From: Pseudomonas graminis
Lineage (GTDB): Bacteria > Pseudomonadota > Gammaproteobacteria > Pseudomonadales > Pseudomonadaceae
Assembly: GCF_013201545.1 (NCBI RefSeq)
Contig: NZ_CP053746.1
Coordinates: 954,501 to 1,018,500, forward strand
DNA: 64,000 bases
Direction: 5' to 3'
Positions 44,748-55,305 of the stretch are shown here, piece after piece. Under the pieces are notes generated by a model. That model was not told where the DNA came from. It did not search any database and worked only from the letters and a program-made list of their open reading frames with translations. Position numbers and translations under genes: made by a program. Within the stretch, counting starts at the first letter, position 1. The number at the start of each line of letters is the position of its first letter.

Positions 44748-45380
44748 TCAAAGCTTCGCCGGCACTTCCCGCCATTGCCCTTGATCGAGCCCGTCAAGGG
44801 TCCAGTCGCCAATCCGCACGCGCACCAACCGCAACGTCGGCAGCCCCACCGCCGCAGTCATGCGGCGCACCTGGCGGTTGCGGCCTTCCTTGATGACCAG
44901 CTCCAGCCAGCTCGTCGGCACGCTTTTACGAAACCGGACCGGCGGGTTGCGCGGCCACAGTTCCGGCTCGTCCAGGTGCCGCGCGTGAGCGGGCAAGGTC
45001 GGACCGTCGTTAAGCTCGACACCATTGCGCAACTGCGTCAACTGCTCTTCAGTGGGCTCGCCCTCTACTTGCACCCAGTAGGTTTTTGCCAGCTTGTGCT
45101 TGGGGTCGGCGATGCGCGCTTGCAACTGGCCGTCGTTGGTCAGGAGCAGCAAACCTTCGCTGTCGCGGTCCAGGCGGCCGGCCGGGTAGATGCCGGGGAC
45201 GTCGATGAAGTCCTTGAGCGTCGCCCGGCCTTCGCCATCACTGAACTGGGTCAGCACATCAAAAGGCTTGTTGAACAGAATCAGCCGAGGCTCGGCGGGC
45301 GGGGCTTTGGCGACACGCCGGGGCGCGCCCGTACGATCAGGCGAAGGACGGCGGGAATCGGGACGTTGATTGCGGGGCAT
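44748..45380 (-). CDS. rluE: 23S rRNA pseudouridine synthase RluE
   Basis: A 210-residue RsuA/RluB-family enzyme that turns one uridine of 23S rRNA (U2457 in E. coli) into pseudouridine. The catalytic Asp lies in the motif [33 protein letters not shown] is the second signature. It lacks the S4 domain and has a basic N-terminal extension, as RluE does. Confidence 0.92.
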   Translation of the reverse strand: MPRNQRPDSRRPSPDRTGAPRRVAKAPPAEPRLILFNKPFDVLTQFSDGEGRATLKDFIDVPGIYPAGRLDRDSEGLLLLTNDGQLQARIADPKHKLAKTYWVQVEGEPTEEQLTQLRNGVELNDGPTLPAHARHLDEPELWPRNPPVRFRKSVPTSWLELVIKEGRNRQVRRMTAAVGLPTLRLVRVRIGDWTLDGLDQGQWREVPAKL

Positions 45381-45410
45381 GGGAAACCGGTGAAAAAATG
45401 ACAGAAACAG

Positions 45411-45434
45411 AAAGAGCCACTTTAGTGGCCCTTT
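45411..45434 (-). terminator. Terminator downstream of amn
   Basis: The stem GCCACT/AGTGGC, extended by outer A-T and G-C pairs across a one-base bulge, is followed on the minus strand by a T-rich stretch (CTTTCTGTTTC). It lies 19 bp after the amn stop. Confidence 0.65.
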
Positions 45435-45452
45435 CGTTGAACGCCTAGCGCC

Positions 45453-46916
45453 TTAACGGAATGGCGGCTCGTCGAAGCTGCGCAGCTTGCGCGAATGCAG
45501 CGAGTTGAGCTGCGTGCGCATCAGGTCCAGCGCGGCGATGCCGATCTTCAAATGCTGGGTGACCGCCCGCTCATAAAACGCGTTGGCCGAGCCCGGCAGC
45601 TTGATCTCGCTGTGCAGCGGCTTGTCCGAGACGCAGAGCAAGGTCCCGTAGGGCACCCGCAGGCGATAACCCTGGGCGGCGATGGTGCCGCTTTCCATGT
45701 CCACCGCCACGGCGCGGGACAGGTTGATCAGCGGCCGTTCCTGAGCCCAGCGCAGTTCCCAGTTGCGGTCGTCGTAGGTCAGGACCGTGCCGGTGCGCAG
45801 ACGCTTCTTCAAATCGTCGCCGCGTTCGCCGGTGACTTGCGCGGCTGATTCCTGCAACGCCATTTGCACTTCGGCCAACGCCGGAATCGGGATGTTCGGC
45901 GGCAGCACGCGATCAAGGATACCGTCGCGACGCATGTAGGCGTGAGCGAGCACGTAGTCGCCGATGGTCTGCGACTGACGCAGGCCACCGCAGTGACCGA
46001 TCATCAGCCAGCAATGGGGACGCAAGACGGCGAGGTGGTCGGTGATGTTCTTGGCGTTGGACGGGCCGACACCAATGTTGACCAAGGTCACGCCATGGCC
46101 GTCTTCGGCGATCAGGTGATACGCCGGCATCTGGTAACGGTGCCAGACCACGCCAGAGACAATGGCCTGGGCTTCGCCGTAATCCATACTCTTGTCGACA
46201 ATGACGTTGCCCGGCAGGACCATTTTCACGAAGCGCGGGTCGTCGCGCAGTTTTTCCAGGCCATGCACGATGAACTGGTCGACGTAGCGGTGGTAGTTGG
46301 TCAGCAGGATCCACGGCTGAACATGGCGCCAGTCGCTACCGGTGTAATGCACCAGACGGCGCAGCGAGAAATCCACACGGGCGGCGTCGAACAGCGCGAG
46401 CGGCAGCGGATCGGTGTTGGCCCAGTCGTACAGGCCATCGGCGATGCCATCAGTGGCCGCCGACAAATCGGTGCTCGGGAAGACGCGGGCCAGGGTCGCG
46501 GCGGTCACGCCGGTCCCGGCCAGTTCATCGCCCTGCTCAACCACGTAGGGGTAAGGGATGTTCTGCTCGCTAACGCCCACTTCCACCGTCACGGTAAAGT
46601 CGTTCATCAACGGCACGAGCTGTTCAAGCAAATATTTGCGGAATGCCGCCGGGTGGGTAACGGTGACGCTGTAGGTGCCCGGCAGCTGAACCTTGGCGTA
46701 CGCACGCGTGGTCAGCGGCACTTCGCCCTGGCAGTGGTAGGTCAGGCGCAGTTCGGGGTAGCGGAATGTCAGACGCTCGGCGGCATCCGGTTCGACGCGG
46801 TCTTTCAGGTAGCGCTTGAGCGCCTGGCTCAAGGCGGTGGTTGCCCGTGCGTGCAGCTCAGCGAGCCGGTCAACGGCGTGTTCGGCAGTTTCTACGACAA
46901 TGAAAGCTTCGGTCAC
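45453..46916 (-). CDS. amn: AMP nucleosidase Amn
   Basis: A 487-residue enzyme that splits AMP into adenine and ribose 5-phosphate. The N-terminal domain (to about residue 170) is specific to Amn; the C-terminal half has a nucleoside-phosphorylase-like fold with IGVGPSNAKNITDHLA and VAVDMESGTIAAQGYR. The GTG at 46916 follows AAGGA by 8 nt and gives the N terminus (VTEAFIVVETAEHAVDRL); the extension to 46976 has no signal. Confidence 0.93.
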   Translation of the reverse strand: MTEAFIVVETAEHAVDRLAELHARATTALSQALKRYLKDRVEPDAAERLTFRYPELRLTYHCQGEVPLTTRAYAKVQLPGTYSVTVTHPAAFRKYLLEQLVPLMNDFTVTVEVGVSEQNIPYPYVVEQGDELAGTGVTAATLARVFPSTDLSAATDGIADGLYDWANTDPLPLALFDAARVDFSLRRLVHYTGSDWRHVQPWILLTNYHRYVDQFIVHGLEKLRDDPRFVKMVLPGNVIVDKSMDYGEAQAIVSGVVWHRYQMPAYHLIAEDGHGVTLVNIGVGPSNAKNITDHLAVLRPHCWLMIGHCGGLRQSQTIGDYVLAHAYMRRDGILDRVLPPNIPIPALAEVQMALQESAAQVTGERGDDLKKRLRTGTVLTYDDRNWELRWAQERPLINLSRAVAVDMESGTIAAQGYRLRVPYGTLLCVSDKPLHSEIKLPGSANAFYERAVTQHLKIGIAALDLMRTQLNSLHSRKLRSFDEPPFR

Positions 46917-47009
46917 GATGCATATCCTTCTGATCTTGCAAGCGCGTATCTTGCCTGCAACAGATGACGAAGGCACGAGTTGCCTGCGGCCGACGCGGCA
47001 ATGAACGCG

Positions 47010-48668
47010 TCAGACCTGCGGCGATGACCGCGCGACCAGCGCCTGAACGTCCACCCCGCGCGGCAAGGCGCCGTAGACGCGCCCCGGCCGTTCCAGGCGC
47101 CCGGCGATAAACCCGTCGCTGACCACGGCATTGCCCGCTTCCAGCAGCAACTTCGCCTGCAGCGCCACGGCGATGTCTTCAGTCAGTTGCCGGGCGCGGT
47201 ACTGAATGTCGCCAGTGTCCTGACACGCCTCTTTCAAACCGTGAATATGCGCGGCCAGACGCTTGTCGCCATGGCCGTCGCCAAGCTCGTCGAACAGCGC
47301 ATCCAGCACGCCGGGCTCTTTGGACAGCGCGCGCAAGACGTCCAGGCACTGCACGTTGCCGGAACCTTCCCAGGTTGAATTGACCGGTGCCTCACGGTAG
47401 AGGCGCGGCAGAATCGTGTCCTCCACATACCCTGTACCGCCCATGCATTCCGCCGCCTCGTTGATCATTGCCGGCGCACGCTTGCAGATCCAGTACTTGC
47501 CCACCGCCGTCACCAGCCGTGCGAAACGGGCTTCGTGGCCGTCATCCAGACGCTCCAGCGAGCGCCCCATGCGCAGGCTCAAGGCGAGGGCCGCTTCGCT
47601 TTCCAGCGCCAAATCGGCGAGCACGTTCTGCATGAGCGGCTGCTCGCTGAGCAAGCGACCGCTGACGCTGCGGTGGGCGCAATGGTGCGCGGCCTGGGTC
47701 AGGGCCTGACGCATCAGTGCGCTGGAACCGGTCATGCAATCGAAGCGAGTCATGGCCACCATTTCGATGATGGTCGGCACACCGCGCCCCTCCTCGCCCA
47801 CCATCCACGCCAGGGCGCCGCGGAATTCCACTTCGCTGGAGGCGTTGGACCAATTGCCCAGTTTGTTCTTCAGTCGCTGTATGTAGAACGCGTTGCGGGT
47901 GTCGTCCGGGCGATGACGCGGCAGCAGGAAACAGGTCAGGCCCTTGTCGGTCTGCGCCAGAGTGAGGAAGGCGTCGCACATGGGCGCCGAACAAAACCAT
48001 TTGTGCCCGACCAGTTCATAGGCCTGACCGGGCCCGGGCTGGCCCACCGGATAGGCCCGCGTGGTGTTGGCACGCACGTCGGTGCCGCCCTGTTTCTCGG
48101 TCATGGCCATGCCGATGGTGGCGCCGGCCTTGTGCGCGATCCCGACGTTGCGCGGGTCGTAGTGGGTGGCGAGGATCTTCGGCAGCCAGGTCTCGGCCAG
48201 GTCCGGTTGCAGGCGCAGGGCTGGCACGCTGGCGAAGGTCATGGTCAGCGGACAACCGCTGCCCGCTTCGGCCTGGGTGTGCAAATAGCTCATCGCCGCG
48301 CGGGCAACATGGGCGCCTTCGCGGGGGGCGGTCCACGGCAGCGACGGGATGCCGTGTTCGACCGCTGTCTGCATCAGCTGGTGATACGCCGGATGAAACT
48401 CCACCAGATCGATCCGATGGCCGTAGCGATCATGGCTGGCAAACACCGGCTTGTTCTGGTTGGCGAGGAAGCCCGCTTCCATCAGCGGGCCGCCGGCCAA
48501 CGCGCCATAGGCGTCGATTCGGTCCTGGGCCCAGCCAGCACCGAAGCGCCGCGACCACTCTTGCAGCGGCAGGTCGATGCGGTACAGGTTGGTGCCGTCC
48601 AGGGACGGCGGCTGATTGGTGACCTCGTGGGTCTCGGCAAACTGATGCAGATTGATGCGCTGGTCCAT
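47010..48668 (-). CDS. aidB: AidB-like acyl-CoA dehydrogenase
   Basis: A 552-residue flavoprotein of the AidB subgroup, longer than normal acyl-CoA dehydrogenases because of its C-terminal region. MAMTEKQGGTDVRANTT and AAECMGGTGYVEDTILPRLY are typical. In E. coli AidB belongs to the alkylation response and binds DNA, with low isovaleryl-CoA dehydrogenase activity. Single gene, its stop 93 bp from the amn start. Confidence 0.9.
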   Translation of the reverse strand: MDQRINLHQFAETHEVTNQPPSLDGTNLYRIDLPLQEWSRRFGAGWAQDRIDAYGALAGGPLMEAGFLANQNKPVFASHDRYGHRIDLVEFHPAYHQLMQTAVEHGIPSLPWTAPREGAHVARAAMSYLHTQAEAGSGCPLTMTFASVPALRLQPDLAETWLPKILATHYDPRNVGIAHKAGATIGMAMTEKQGGTDVRANTTRAYPVGQPGPGQAYELVGHKWFCSAPMCDAFLTLAQTDKGLTCFLLPRHRPDDTRNAFYIQRLKNKLGNWSNASSEVEFRGALAWMVGEEGRGVPTIIEMVAMTRFDCMTGSSALMRQALTQAAHHCAHRSVSGRLLSEQPLMQNVLADLALESEAALALSLRMGRSLERLDDGHEARFARLVTAVGKYWICKRAPAMINEAAECMGGTGYVEDTILPRLYREAPVNSTWEGSGNVQCLDVLRALSKEPGVLDALFDELGDGHGDKRLAAHIHGLKEACQDTGDIQYRARQLTEDIAVALQAKLLLEAGNAVVSDGFIAGRLERPGRVYGALPRGVDVQALVARSSPQV

Positions 48669-48801
48669 GAGGCGCCTCCGGTCCGGGCAGCACGCGGCGG
48701 TCGTGCAGTTGACCTAGTGAATCACGCACCCCGCCCCGGCGACAGCGCCATAGAAGACGAAATCACGGCGGTTTTGACTTGTCGACGCATGGCCTCGCAA
48801 A

Positions 48802-50769
48802 TCAACTGTAGGAGTGACCGGGGTGGCGCTCCACCTTCACATCCAGGCTCAAGCGGAACTGACTGCCGTTGCCCGGCTCGGATTGATGGCTCAGGCGCCC
48901 GCCCTGCAATTCAATCAACTGTCGGCAAATCGCCAGACCGATGCCTAGCCCGCCGTATTCCCGCGTCGTCGAGCCATCCACCTGGAAGAAATTGGCGTAC
49001 AGCGTTTCTTCATCAAGACGGCTGAAGCCGATGCCGGTGTCGATGACGTCGATCACCAGCCGTGCGTGTTCAGCGTCTGCGCGCTGGCCATTGACGCGGA
49101 CTCTAACGGACCCGGTCTTGGTGAACTTGATCGCGTTGTCCAGCAGACACTCCAGGCACTGGCGCAACTTCACGCCGTCACCTTCGAGGCTGTCCGGCAG
49201 CGTCTCGTCCAGCTCAACACTCAGCGCCAGCGCCTTGTTGCGGGCCAGCGGTTCGAAGCCGCTGCGAAGCTGAAACAGCACATGACGCAGGCTGAACGGC
49301 TCGTTGCGCACGGTGATCCGCCCGGCTTGCAGTTCGGTCAGGGTGAGGATGCCGTTGACGATGCCCATCATGTTTTGCGCGGAATCGGCGGCGGTCTGGC
49401 GATACAGCTCGATCTCGCTCTGCGCCGCGTCCATCTGCATCAATTCCAGCGAACCGATCACGCCGTTCATGGGCGTGCGCAGTTCATGGGTCAGCGTGGC
49501 GAGAAACTCGTCTTTCAATCGGTTACTCACAGCCAGTTGCTGGTTGAGGGTCTCAAGCCCCTGCTGCGATTCCGCCATGATCTGCGCCTCGCGCTCGCGC
49601 ATGGCGTTGATGCGGTCGGCCAATGCCAGCGAGAGCAACGCCACCTCAATCACCGAACCGATCTGGCTGGCGTACATGGTCCAGAAGTTGTTGGGCAGGT
49701 GCCCGAGCAGCATGGTCGCGTTGACCACTCCGCCGACCAGGAACGCCGACCAGCCAATAATGAAATACCGCGCGACCCGCCGCCCCTTGAACCACGCCGC
49801 CACCCCGATCAACAGCACGACCGGCGTGAACAGGAGCACCAGCCCGGTCACCAGGCGCAGCGCGACACCGTAATCCGTGCTCAATGCGAGCGCCATGATC
49901 ACCGCAGCGCAAACCATCATCACCAGCAACGGCACGTCCAGCCAGCGACCCAGGCTGGGCGTCTGCAGAAATCTTCGGGTGAACTGGCTGGCAAACAGGA
50001 TCGCGGCGGCAATCAGAAATGTCGTTGAGGTATTGGCCCACCACGGATTGTTCGGCCAGAAATACTCGATCGCCGCGCCGTTAACCGACACCTGATACAG
50101 GCCGAAGAAGCTGATGTAGAGGATGTAATGCAAATACGCGGTGTCACGCACGCTGAGGTAGATGAACAGGTTGTAGACCAGCATCACTGCCAGCACGCCG
50201 TAAATCATGCCGAGGATGTACAGGCGCGACGGCTGCTCTTCTATATAAGCGTGACTGGCCCACAGATTGAGCGGCGCCTGCACCGAGCCGTGACTGGCGA
50301 CGCGCAGGTAAACGGTCTTGGTTTCGTGGGCGTTCAGGTTCAGATCGAACACGTAGTTGTTCTGTTTAATCTGCCGACTGGCAAACGGCAGCATGTCGCC
50401 GGTCTGCCAGGCCAGACTGGGGCGCGCATCGCCGTCGCCGAGGTACAGATCGACGTGGTCCATGGGCGGATAGGCGAGTTCCAGTAACCAGTCGGCGGAT
50501 GCCATTGGGTTGGCGGGGCGATAGGTCAGTCGCACCTTGAGCCAGAAGGCGGAGCGCGAGTAACCGGCGTTGAGCGACGGACCGACGAGGGGGCGGAAAC
50601 GCGCGGCGCCCTCGGGGGACGAGACTTGCTGGATGGTGGCATCGCCGGTGGGGTCTTCGAACACTTGGGTGTCGCGCCCCAATGCCAGGCTGCGGGTGTT
50701 CTCATTGAAATCGACGGCGCTGGCGAACATCGGCAACAGGCAGAGGAGAGTGATCAGCACCAGACGCAT
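48802..50769 (-). CDS. 7TM-DISM sensor histidine kinase
   Basis: A 655-residue kinase. Signal peptide (1-18), a periplasmic 7TMR-DISMED2 carbohydrate-binding-like domain (about 30-160), seven membrane helices (about 185-395), a short coiled coil, then HisKA with the H-box ATLTHELRTPMNGVIG and HATPase with N-box CLLDNAIKFTKTG, DTGIGF and GGLGIGLAI. No receiver domain and no response-regulator gene is next to it. RetS and LadS share this input layout but carry receiver domains. ATG at 50769; upstream extension to 50913 is unlikely. Confidence 0.9.
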   Translation of the reverse strand: MRLVLITLLCLLPMFASAVDFNENTRSLALGRDTQVFEDPTGDATIQQVSSPEGAARFRPLVGPSLNAGYSRSAFWLKVRLTYRPANPMASADWLLELAYPPMDHVDLYLGDGDARPSLAWQTGDMLPFASRQIKQNNYVFDLNLNAHETKTVYLRVASHGSVQAPLNLWASHAYIEEQPSRLYILGMIYGVLAVMLVYNLFIYLSVRDTAYLHYILYISFFGLYQVSVNGAAIEYFWPNNPWWANTSTTFLIAAAILFASQFTRRFLQTPSLGRWLDVPLLVMMVCAAVIMALALSTDYGVALRLVTGLVLLFTPVVLLIGVAAWFKGRRVARYFIIGWSAFLVGGVVNATMLLGHLPNNFWTMYASQIGSVIEVALLSLALADRINAMREREAQIMAESQQGLETLNQQLAVSNRLKDEFLATLTHELRTPMNGVIGSLELMQMDAAQSEIELYRQTAADSAQNMMGIVNGILTLTELQAGRITVRNEPFSLRHVLFQLRSGFEPLARNKALALSVELDETLPDSLEGDGVKLRQCLECLLDNAIKFTKTGSVRVRVNGQRADAEHARLVIDVIDTGIGFSRLDEETLYANFFQVDGSTTREYGGLGIGLAICRQLIELQGGRLSHQSEPGNGSQFRLSLDVKVERHPGHSYS

Positions 50770-50965
50770 GGGACACCCCCTCGTCGCTGATGAAGGGCGT
50801 GAGCCGCCGTGGAATCGTGGGTCGGCTTCACAATTCTGCGAGCGACCGTTGTATCGGTCGAGGGGGTCAGCGGGCAACGCACTTGCATTTACTCTTTTGG
50901 CGGAACAGATCAAGCGCCACAGGATAGCGACTGATAGCTCGATGACACCATCTAAATCTGTGCAT

Positions 50966-51262
50966 TGGATGGGACTGGCTCTTTCACATGCAGGACTTGC
51001 TTTAGGCGGGAAGGCGTCAGATGTCTCGCTGCAAAATCAATGGTGTTTGCACCGGCCTCTTCCCGGCTGAAGCCGGTCCTACTAAAAATACCGCATACAC
51101 ATAGTAGAAACGGCGTTAGCCGGAAAACTGCTTGGTGGTACAGGCTGAACGCAATTCACTTAGTGGGACCGGCTTTAGCCGGGAAAGCGTCGGATGTCTC
51201 ACCGCAAAATTGATCGTGTTTGTACTGGCGTCTTCCCGGCTGAAGCTGGTCCCACTGGCAAA
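50966..51262. repeat. REP array 3, about two diverged units
   Basis: Inverted REP pairs of the same family as arrays 1 and 2 (TCCCGGCTGAAGCCGGTCCT at about 51060-51080, GGGACCGGCTTTAGCCGGGA at about 51164-51183, a last partner at 51233-51254). They lie right before thiD and may form part of its leader. Confidence 0.85.
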
Positions 51263-51287
51263 AACTTTAGTGGTAAGCTCGCGCACC

Positions 51288-52085
51288 ATGAATATCTATA
51301 GCTCCCGCCCTGTTGTCCTCTGTCTCTCCGGCCACGACCCCAGTGGCGGCGCCGGCTTGCAGGCAGATATCGAAGCCCTGCTCGCCCAGGGTTGCCACGC
51401 CGCTCCCGCCGTTACTGCCCTGACCGTTCAGGACACCGTGAATGTCACTGACTTTCGGGTGCTGGATCGCGAGTGGGTGCTGGCGCAAGCCAATGCCGTG
51501 CTCAACGATTCCACCGTCGCGGCGGTGAAGCTGGGGATGTTGGGTTCGCTGGAGATGGTCGAAACTATCGTCGAACTGCTGGCCGCTCATCCGCATCTGC
51601 CCATGGTCTGCGATCCGGTGTTGCGCGCCGGTGGCGGCGGTCGACTGGGCAAGGACGAGGTGGGTTATGCCATGCGCGAGCGTCTGCTGCCCCTCGCCAC
51701 CATCGCCACGCCGAACCTGCCGGAAGCGCGCATCCTCGCCGAGCTCCCCGAAGGCACTGCCGACGAATGTGCCGAGAAGCTGCTGCCGTTCTGTGAGCAC
51801 TTGTTAATCACCGGCGGTCATGGCGATGAGCACGAAGTTCACAACCGTCTGTACATCCGCGGCGGGCATTCACGCACCTTTACTTGCCAGCGCCTGCCGG
51901 GCAGTTATCACGGCTCCGGCTGCACACTGGCCAGCGCGCTGGCGGGAAGACTGGCGCTGGGTCAGGACCTGATCGGTGCTGTGCAAATGGCGCTGGACTA
52001 CACTTGGCGCACGCTGCGCGATGCCGAACAGCTGGGCCGGGGACAATTCGTTCCGCGCCGCCTGCCGCTGGATTTCTGCTCGTAA
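51288..52085 (+). CDS. thiD: Hydroxymethylpyrimidine (phosphate) kinase ThiD
   Basis: A 265-residue ribokinase-fold enzyme that phosphorylates HMP and HMP-P in thiamine synthesis. [20 protein letters not shown] is the substrate-binding start; the end [18 protein letters not shown] is the catalytic anion hole with the Asp replaced by Ser/Gly as in ThiD. The ATG at 51288 is preceded by a weak site; the frame opens at 51132 in REP DNA. thiE follows by 23 bp and hemL next, the usual Pseudomonas order. Confidence 0.94.
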   Translation: MNIYSSRPVVLCLSGHDPSGGAGLQADIEALLAQGCHAAPAVTALTVQDTVNVTDFRVLDREWVLAQANAVLNDSTVAAVKLGMLGSLEMVETIVELLAAHPHLPMVCDPVLRAGGGGRLGKDEVGYAMRERLLPLATIATPNLPEARILAELPEGTADECAEKLLPFCEHLLITGGHGDEHEVHNRLYIRGGHSRTFTCQRLPGSYHGSGCTLASALAGRLALGQDLIGAVQMALDYTWRTLRDAEQLGRGQFVPRRLPLDFCS

Positions 52086-52108
52086 CGCCACGAAAAAGAG
52101 GCACCTTG

Positions 52109-52735
52109 ATGAGATTACGTGGCTTGTATGCCGTGACCGACAGCCAGCTGTTGGCCGGCAAATTCCTGTCTTACGTCGAAGCCGCCCTCGATGGCGGCGT
52201 GACCCTGCTGCAATACCGCGACAAATCCGGTGACGAGACCCGCCGCCTGCGTGAGGCCTCGGCGCTGCTCAAGCTGTGCGAGCGCTATAAGACCCGCCTG
52301 ATCATCAACGACGACGCCGAAGTGGCCGCGCGCCTGGGCGTTGGCGTGCACCTTGGGCAAACCGACGGCTCACTGCCGGACGCCCGTGCCCTGCTCGGTC
52401 ACAAAGCCATTGTCGGGGCGACCTGCCACGCGCAACTGGAGCTGGCCGACAAGGCCAAGGCCGACGGCGCCACCTATGTTGCCTTCGGACGCTTCTTCAA
52501 TTCCCAGACCAAACCCGGCGCGCCCACCTGCAGCCTCGACCTGCTCAGCCAGGCGCGCAAGCGCATCAATCTGCCCATCGCGGTGATTGGTGGCATTACC
52601 CTGGATAACGCCGCGCCGCTGGTGGCCCACGGCGCCGATCTGTTGGCCGTCGTGCACGGGCTGTTCGGCGCTGAAACCACTCAGGAAGTCACCCGCCGCG
52701 CACGGGCTTTCAACGATTTGTTCAAGCCCGCCTGA
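52109..52735 (+). CDS. thiE: Thiamine-phosphate synthase ThiE
   Basis: A 208-residue TIM-barrel enzyme that joins HMP-PP and thiazole phosphate. [46 protein letters not shown] and [10 protein letters not shown] are its blocks. AAAGAGGC precedes the ATG at 52109; the frame upstream belongs to the antisense of thiD. A hairpin (CCTGAT-TTTTG-ATCAGG) spans the stop codon at 52730-52746. Confidence 0.95.
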   Translation: MRLRGLYAVTDSQLLAGKFLSYVEAALDGGVTLLQYRDKSGDETRRLREASALLKLCERYKTRLIINDDAEVAARLGVGVHLGQTDGSLPDARALLGHKAIVGATCHAQLELADKAKADGATYVAFGRFFNSQTKPGAPTCSLDLLSQARKRINLPIAVIGGITLDNAAPLVAHGADLLAVVHGLFGAETTQEVTRRARAFNDLFKPA

Positions 52736-52792
52736 TTTTTGATCAGGCCGGTTACGCACTCATTCATTCCCGATTCAAACAGAGACCTCATC

Positions 52793-54076
52793 ATGTCCCG
52801 TTCTGAAACCCTGTTCGCCAACGCCCAGAAACACATCCCCGGCGGCGTCAACTCGCCGGTCCGCGCTTTCAAAAGCGTCGGTGGCACGCCGTTGTTCTTC
52901 AAACACGCGGTGGGCGCTTACGTCACCGATGAAGACGACAAGCGTTATGTCGATTACGTCGGCTCGTGGGGTCCGATGATTCTGGGTCACAGCCACCCGG
53001 ACGTGCTGGATGCCGTGCGCAAGCAGTTGGAGCACGGGCTGTCGTACGGCGCGCCGACCGCAATGGAAACCGAGATGGCCGATCTGGTCTGCTCGATCGT
53101 GCCGTCGATGGAGATGGTGCGCATGGTCAGCTCCGGCACCGAAGCGACCATGAGCGCGATTCGCCTGGCCCGAGGTTTTACCGGCCGGGACAGCATTATC
53201 AAATTCGAAGGCTGCTACCACGGCCACTCCGACAGCCTGCTGGTGAAAGCCGGCTCGGGCGCGCTGACCCTTGGCGTGCCGAGTTCGCCCGGCGTACCGG
53301 CGGCGTTCGCCAAGCACACGCTGACCCTGCCGTTCAACGACATCGAAGCGGTCAAGACGATGCTGGCTGACGTCGGCCAGGAAGTGGCGTGCATCATCGT
53401 CGAGCCGGTTGCCGGCAACATGAACTGCGTGCCGCCTGCGCCGGGTTTCCTGCAAGGTCTGCGCGAGGCCTGCGACGAGCACGGTGTGGTGCTGATTTTT
53501 GATGAAGTGATGACCGGTTTCCGGGTCGCCCTCGGCGGAGCGCAGGCCTATTACGGCGTGACGCCGGACCTGAGCACTTTCGGCAAGATCATCGGTGGCG
53601 GCATGCCGGTCGGCTGTTTCGGCGGCAAGCGCGAAATCATGTCGCACATCGCGCCCCTGGGCCCGGTGTATCAGGCTGGCACGCTGTCGGGTAATCCGCT
53701 GGCGATGGCGGCGGGCCTGACAACGCTGCGCCTGATCAGCCGTCCGGGTTTCCACGACGAACTGAGCGCCTTCACCACGCGCCTGCTGGAAGGCCTGCAA
53801 CAGCGCGCTGATGCCGCCGGCATCCCGTTCGTGACCACACAGGCGGGCGGCATGTTCGGCCTGTACTTCAGCGACGCCAAAGAAATCGTCACCTTCCAGG
53901 ACGTAATGACCAGCGACGCCAATCGCTTCAAGCAGTTCTTCCACCTGATGCTGGAAGGCGGCGTGTACCTGGCGCCGAGCGCGTTCGAAGCGGGCTTCAC
54001 CTCAATCGCCCACGGCGACGCGGAGTTGCAGCAGACGCTGGATGCGGCCGAAAAGGCCTTCGCTCAACTGAAATGA
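52793..54076 (+). CDS. hemL: Glutamate-1-semialdehyde 2,1-aminomutase HemL
   Basis: A 427-residue PLP enzyme that makes 5-aminolevulinate for haem. [33 protein letters not shown] and [14 protein letters not shown] (with the PLP lysine) are diagnostic. The ATG at 52793 gives the standard start MSRSETLF; the frame from 52739 is leader. Confidence 0.97.
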   Translation: MSRSETLFANAQKHIPGGVNSPVRAFKSVGGTPLFFKHAVGAYVTDEDDKRYVDYVGSWGPMILGHSHPDVLDAVRKQLEHGLSYGAPTAMETEMADLVCSIVPSMEMVRMVSSGTEATMSAIRLARGFTGRDSIIKFEGCYHGHSDSLLVKAGSGALTLGVPSSPGVPAAFAKHTLTLPFNDIEAVKTMLADVGQEVACIIVEPVAGNMNCVPPAPGFLQGLREACDEHGVVLIFDEVMTGFRVALGGAQAYYGVTPDLSTFGKIIGGGMPVGCFGGKREIMSHIAPLGPVYQAGTLSGNPLAMAAGLTTLRLISRPGFHDELSAFTTRLLEGLQQRADAAGIPFVTTQAGGMFGLYFSDAKEIVTFQDVMTSDANRFKQFFHLMLEGGVYLAPSAFEAGFTSIAHGDAELQQTLDAAEKAFAQLK

Positions 54077-54084
54077 CGGGCTTA

Positions 54085-54108
54085 GCGGGCGGAACGGAGT
54101 CCGCCCGC
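54085..54108. terminator. Hairpin after hemL
   Basis: GCGGGCGGA (54085-54093) pairs perfectly with TCCGCCCGC (54100-54108) 9 bp downstream of the hemL stop. No T run follows, so it may stabilise the 3' end or terminate only in part. Confidence 0.5.
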
Positions 54109-54274
54109 CTACCTGCAGCCTGCTCAACCTCCCTGAATTCAGGGTAATCAAGCCCGCGCAGCAGAAAATCAGTAAAGACTTTGTAAGGTTGCCCTCGCTT
54201 ATTTCATAATGCGCAGCCAGCACGTTTCGCTGGACGGGCATGCCCGCACCTTTTTCAGAGGTAAGTCGACTTCC

Positions 54275-54841
54275 ATGAATCGCACCGGCCGCACCCTTGC
54301 ATTGGGCTGCCTGTTGCTTCTTCATCCCCTGCTGGCAAATGCAGGTGGCAACTCGTTGTTGATCCCGGCGGTGGGTCGTTGCACCCTCAATACCCAGCCA
54401 GACAACCTGCCAGCAGCGTTGTCCGCTTGTCAGCAGGCGGCTCAGGATGGGGATGCGCAGGCGCAATACGAGTTAGGGGAGTTCTACTACGAGGGCAAAG
54501 GTGCGCCGCGCGATCTGCCCCAGGCGCTCAACTATTTCGAAAAAGCTTCGTTGCAAGGACATGCTCAGGCGCAGTACCAGCTGGGTTTGATGTTCTTTCG
54601 TGGCGAAGGGGTGCAGGCCAATAACATTCAGGCGTACATCGTGCTGAAGATGGCGGCGGTGAACGGTTCGGAAGATGCGCTGGATCAGGCGGATGAAGTG
54701 TCCGCGCAGATGAAGCGCGAAGATCTGGAAGTGGCCACCCAAGTGCTCGGGCAGATCTTCCGCAAATACCTGCTGGAGCTGCAGACCGCTGAAGGACGCA
54801 CACCGTTTGCGCCCTTCCCTGACGACAGCGCCAAGCCTTAA
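54275..54841 (+). CDS. SEL1-repeat protein, exported
   Basis: A 188-residue protein with a signal peptide (LALGCLLLLHPLLANA) and two or three SEL1 repeats (AQYELGEFYYEGKGAPRDLP, AQYQLGLMFFRGEGVQANN). SEL1 domains mediate protein contacts, often in the envelope; its partner is unknown. The ATG at 54275 has AGAGG somewhat upstream; the frame from 54209 adds no signal-like sequence. Confidence 0.85.
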   Translation: MNRTGRTLALGCLLLLHPLLANAGGNSLLIPAVGRCTLNTQPDNLPAALSACQQAAQDGDAQAQYELGEFYYEGKGAPRDLPQALNYFEKASLQGHAQAQYQLGLMFFRGEGVQANNIQAYIVLKMAAVNGSEDALDQADEVSAQMKREDLEVATQVLGQIFRKYLLELQTAEGRTPFAPFPDDSAKP

Positions 54842-54847
54842 CCGGGA

Positions 54848-55174
54848 TTACTTGTCCGGCATCGGCATCGGAAACGGCATGACGTTGCCGGTGTGACGCG
54901 CTTCGGAAATCTTCGCGGTGCCCATCCGCTCCACTTCATCGATCCTCACGATCGAGTGCATCGGCACAAAGCTGCGCACAACGCCATCGAACTGCGCTTT
55001 GAGTTTCTCTTCGCTAGGGTCGACCACAACGGTGGTGCGCTCGCCGAAGACGAATTCTTCCACTTCCAGAAAACCCCACAGATCGCTCTGATAGATCTGT
55101 TTGGCGTACATCTCGAACACCTGTCCCTGGTTGAGAAAAATCACCTTGTAGATTGGAGCTTCGCGTTTGGTCAT
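54848..55174 (-). CDS. DUF1820 family protein
   Basis: A 108-residue cytoplasmic protein with the DUF1820 pattern (YKVIFLNQGQVFEMYAKQIY, DLWGFLEVEEFVFGE). Widely kept in gamma-proteobacteria, function unknown. Convergent with the SEL1 gene, 6 bp apart, and divergent from miaB. Confidence 0.88.
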   Translation of the reverse strand: MTKREAPIYKVIFLNQGQVFEMYAKQIYQSDLWGFLEVEEFVFGERTTVVVDPSEEKLKAQFDGVVRSFVPMHSIVRIDEVERMGTAKISEARHTGNVMPFPMPMPDK

Positions 55175-55305
55175 AACAGGCAGGCAGTGATCAGCGTTTT
55201 GAAAAGGGCGCGAACTATAGCATGCCGCTGGTTAGACGACGCTAGGAAGCCGGGGCCCGCATCCCTATAATGCGCGGTTCTTTGAATCACCTGATGAACC
55301 CCCGC

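Noticed and set aside
47535..49025. 496-codon plus-strand frame
   Set aside because: Runs antisense to both aidB and the kinase gene; no recognisable protein.
52775..53944. 389-codon minus-strand frame
   Set aside because: Antisense of hemL.
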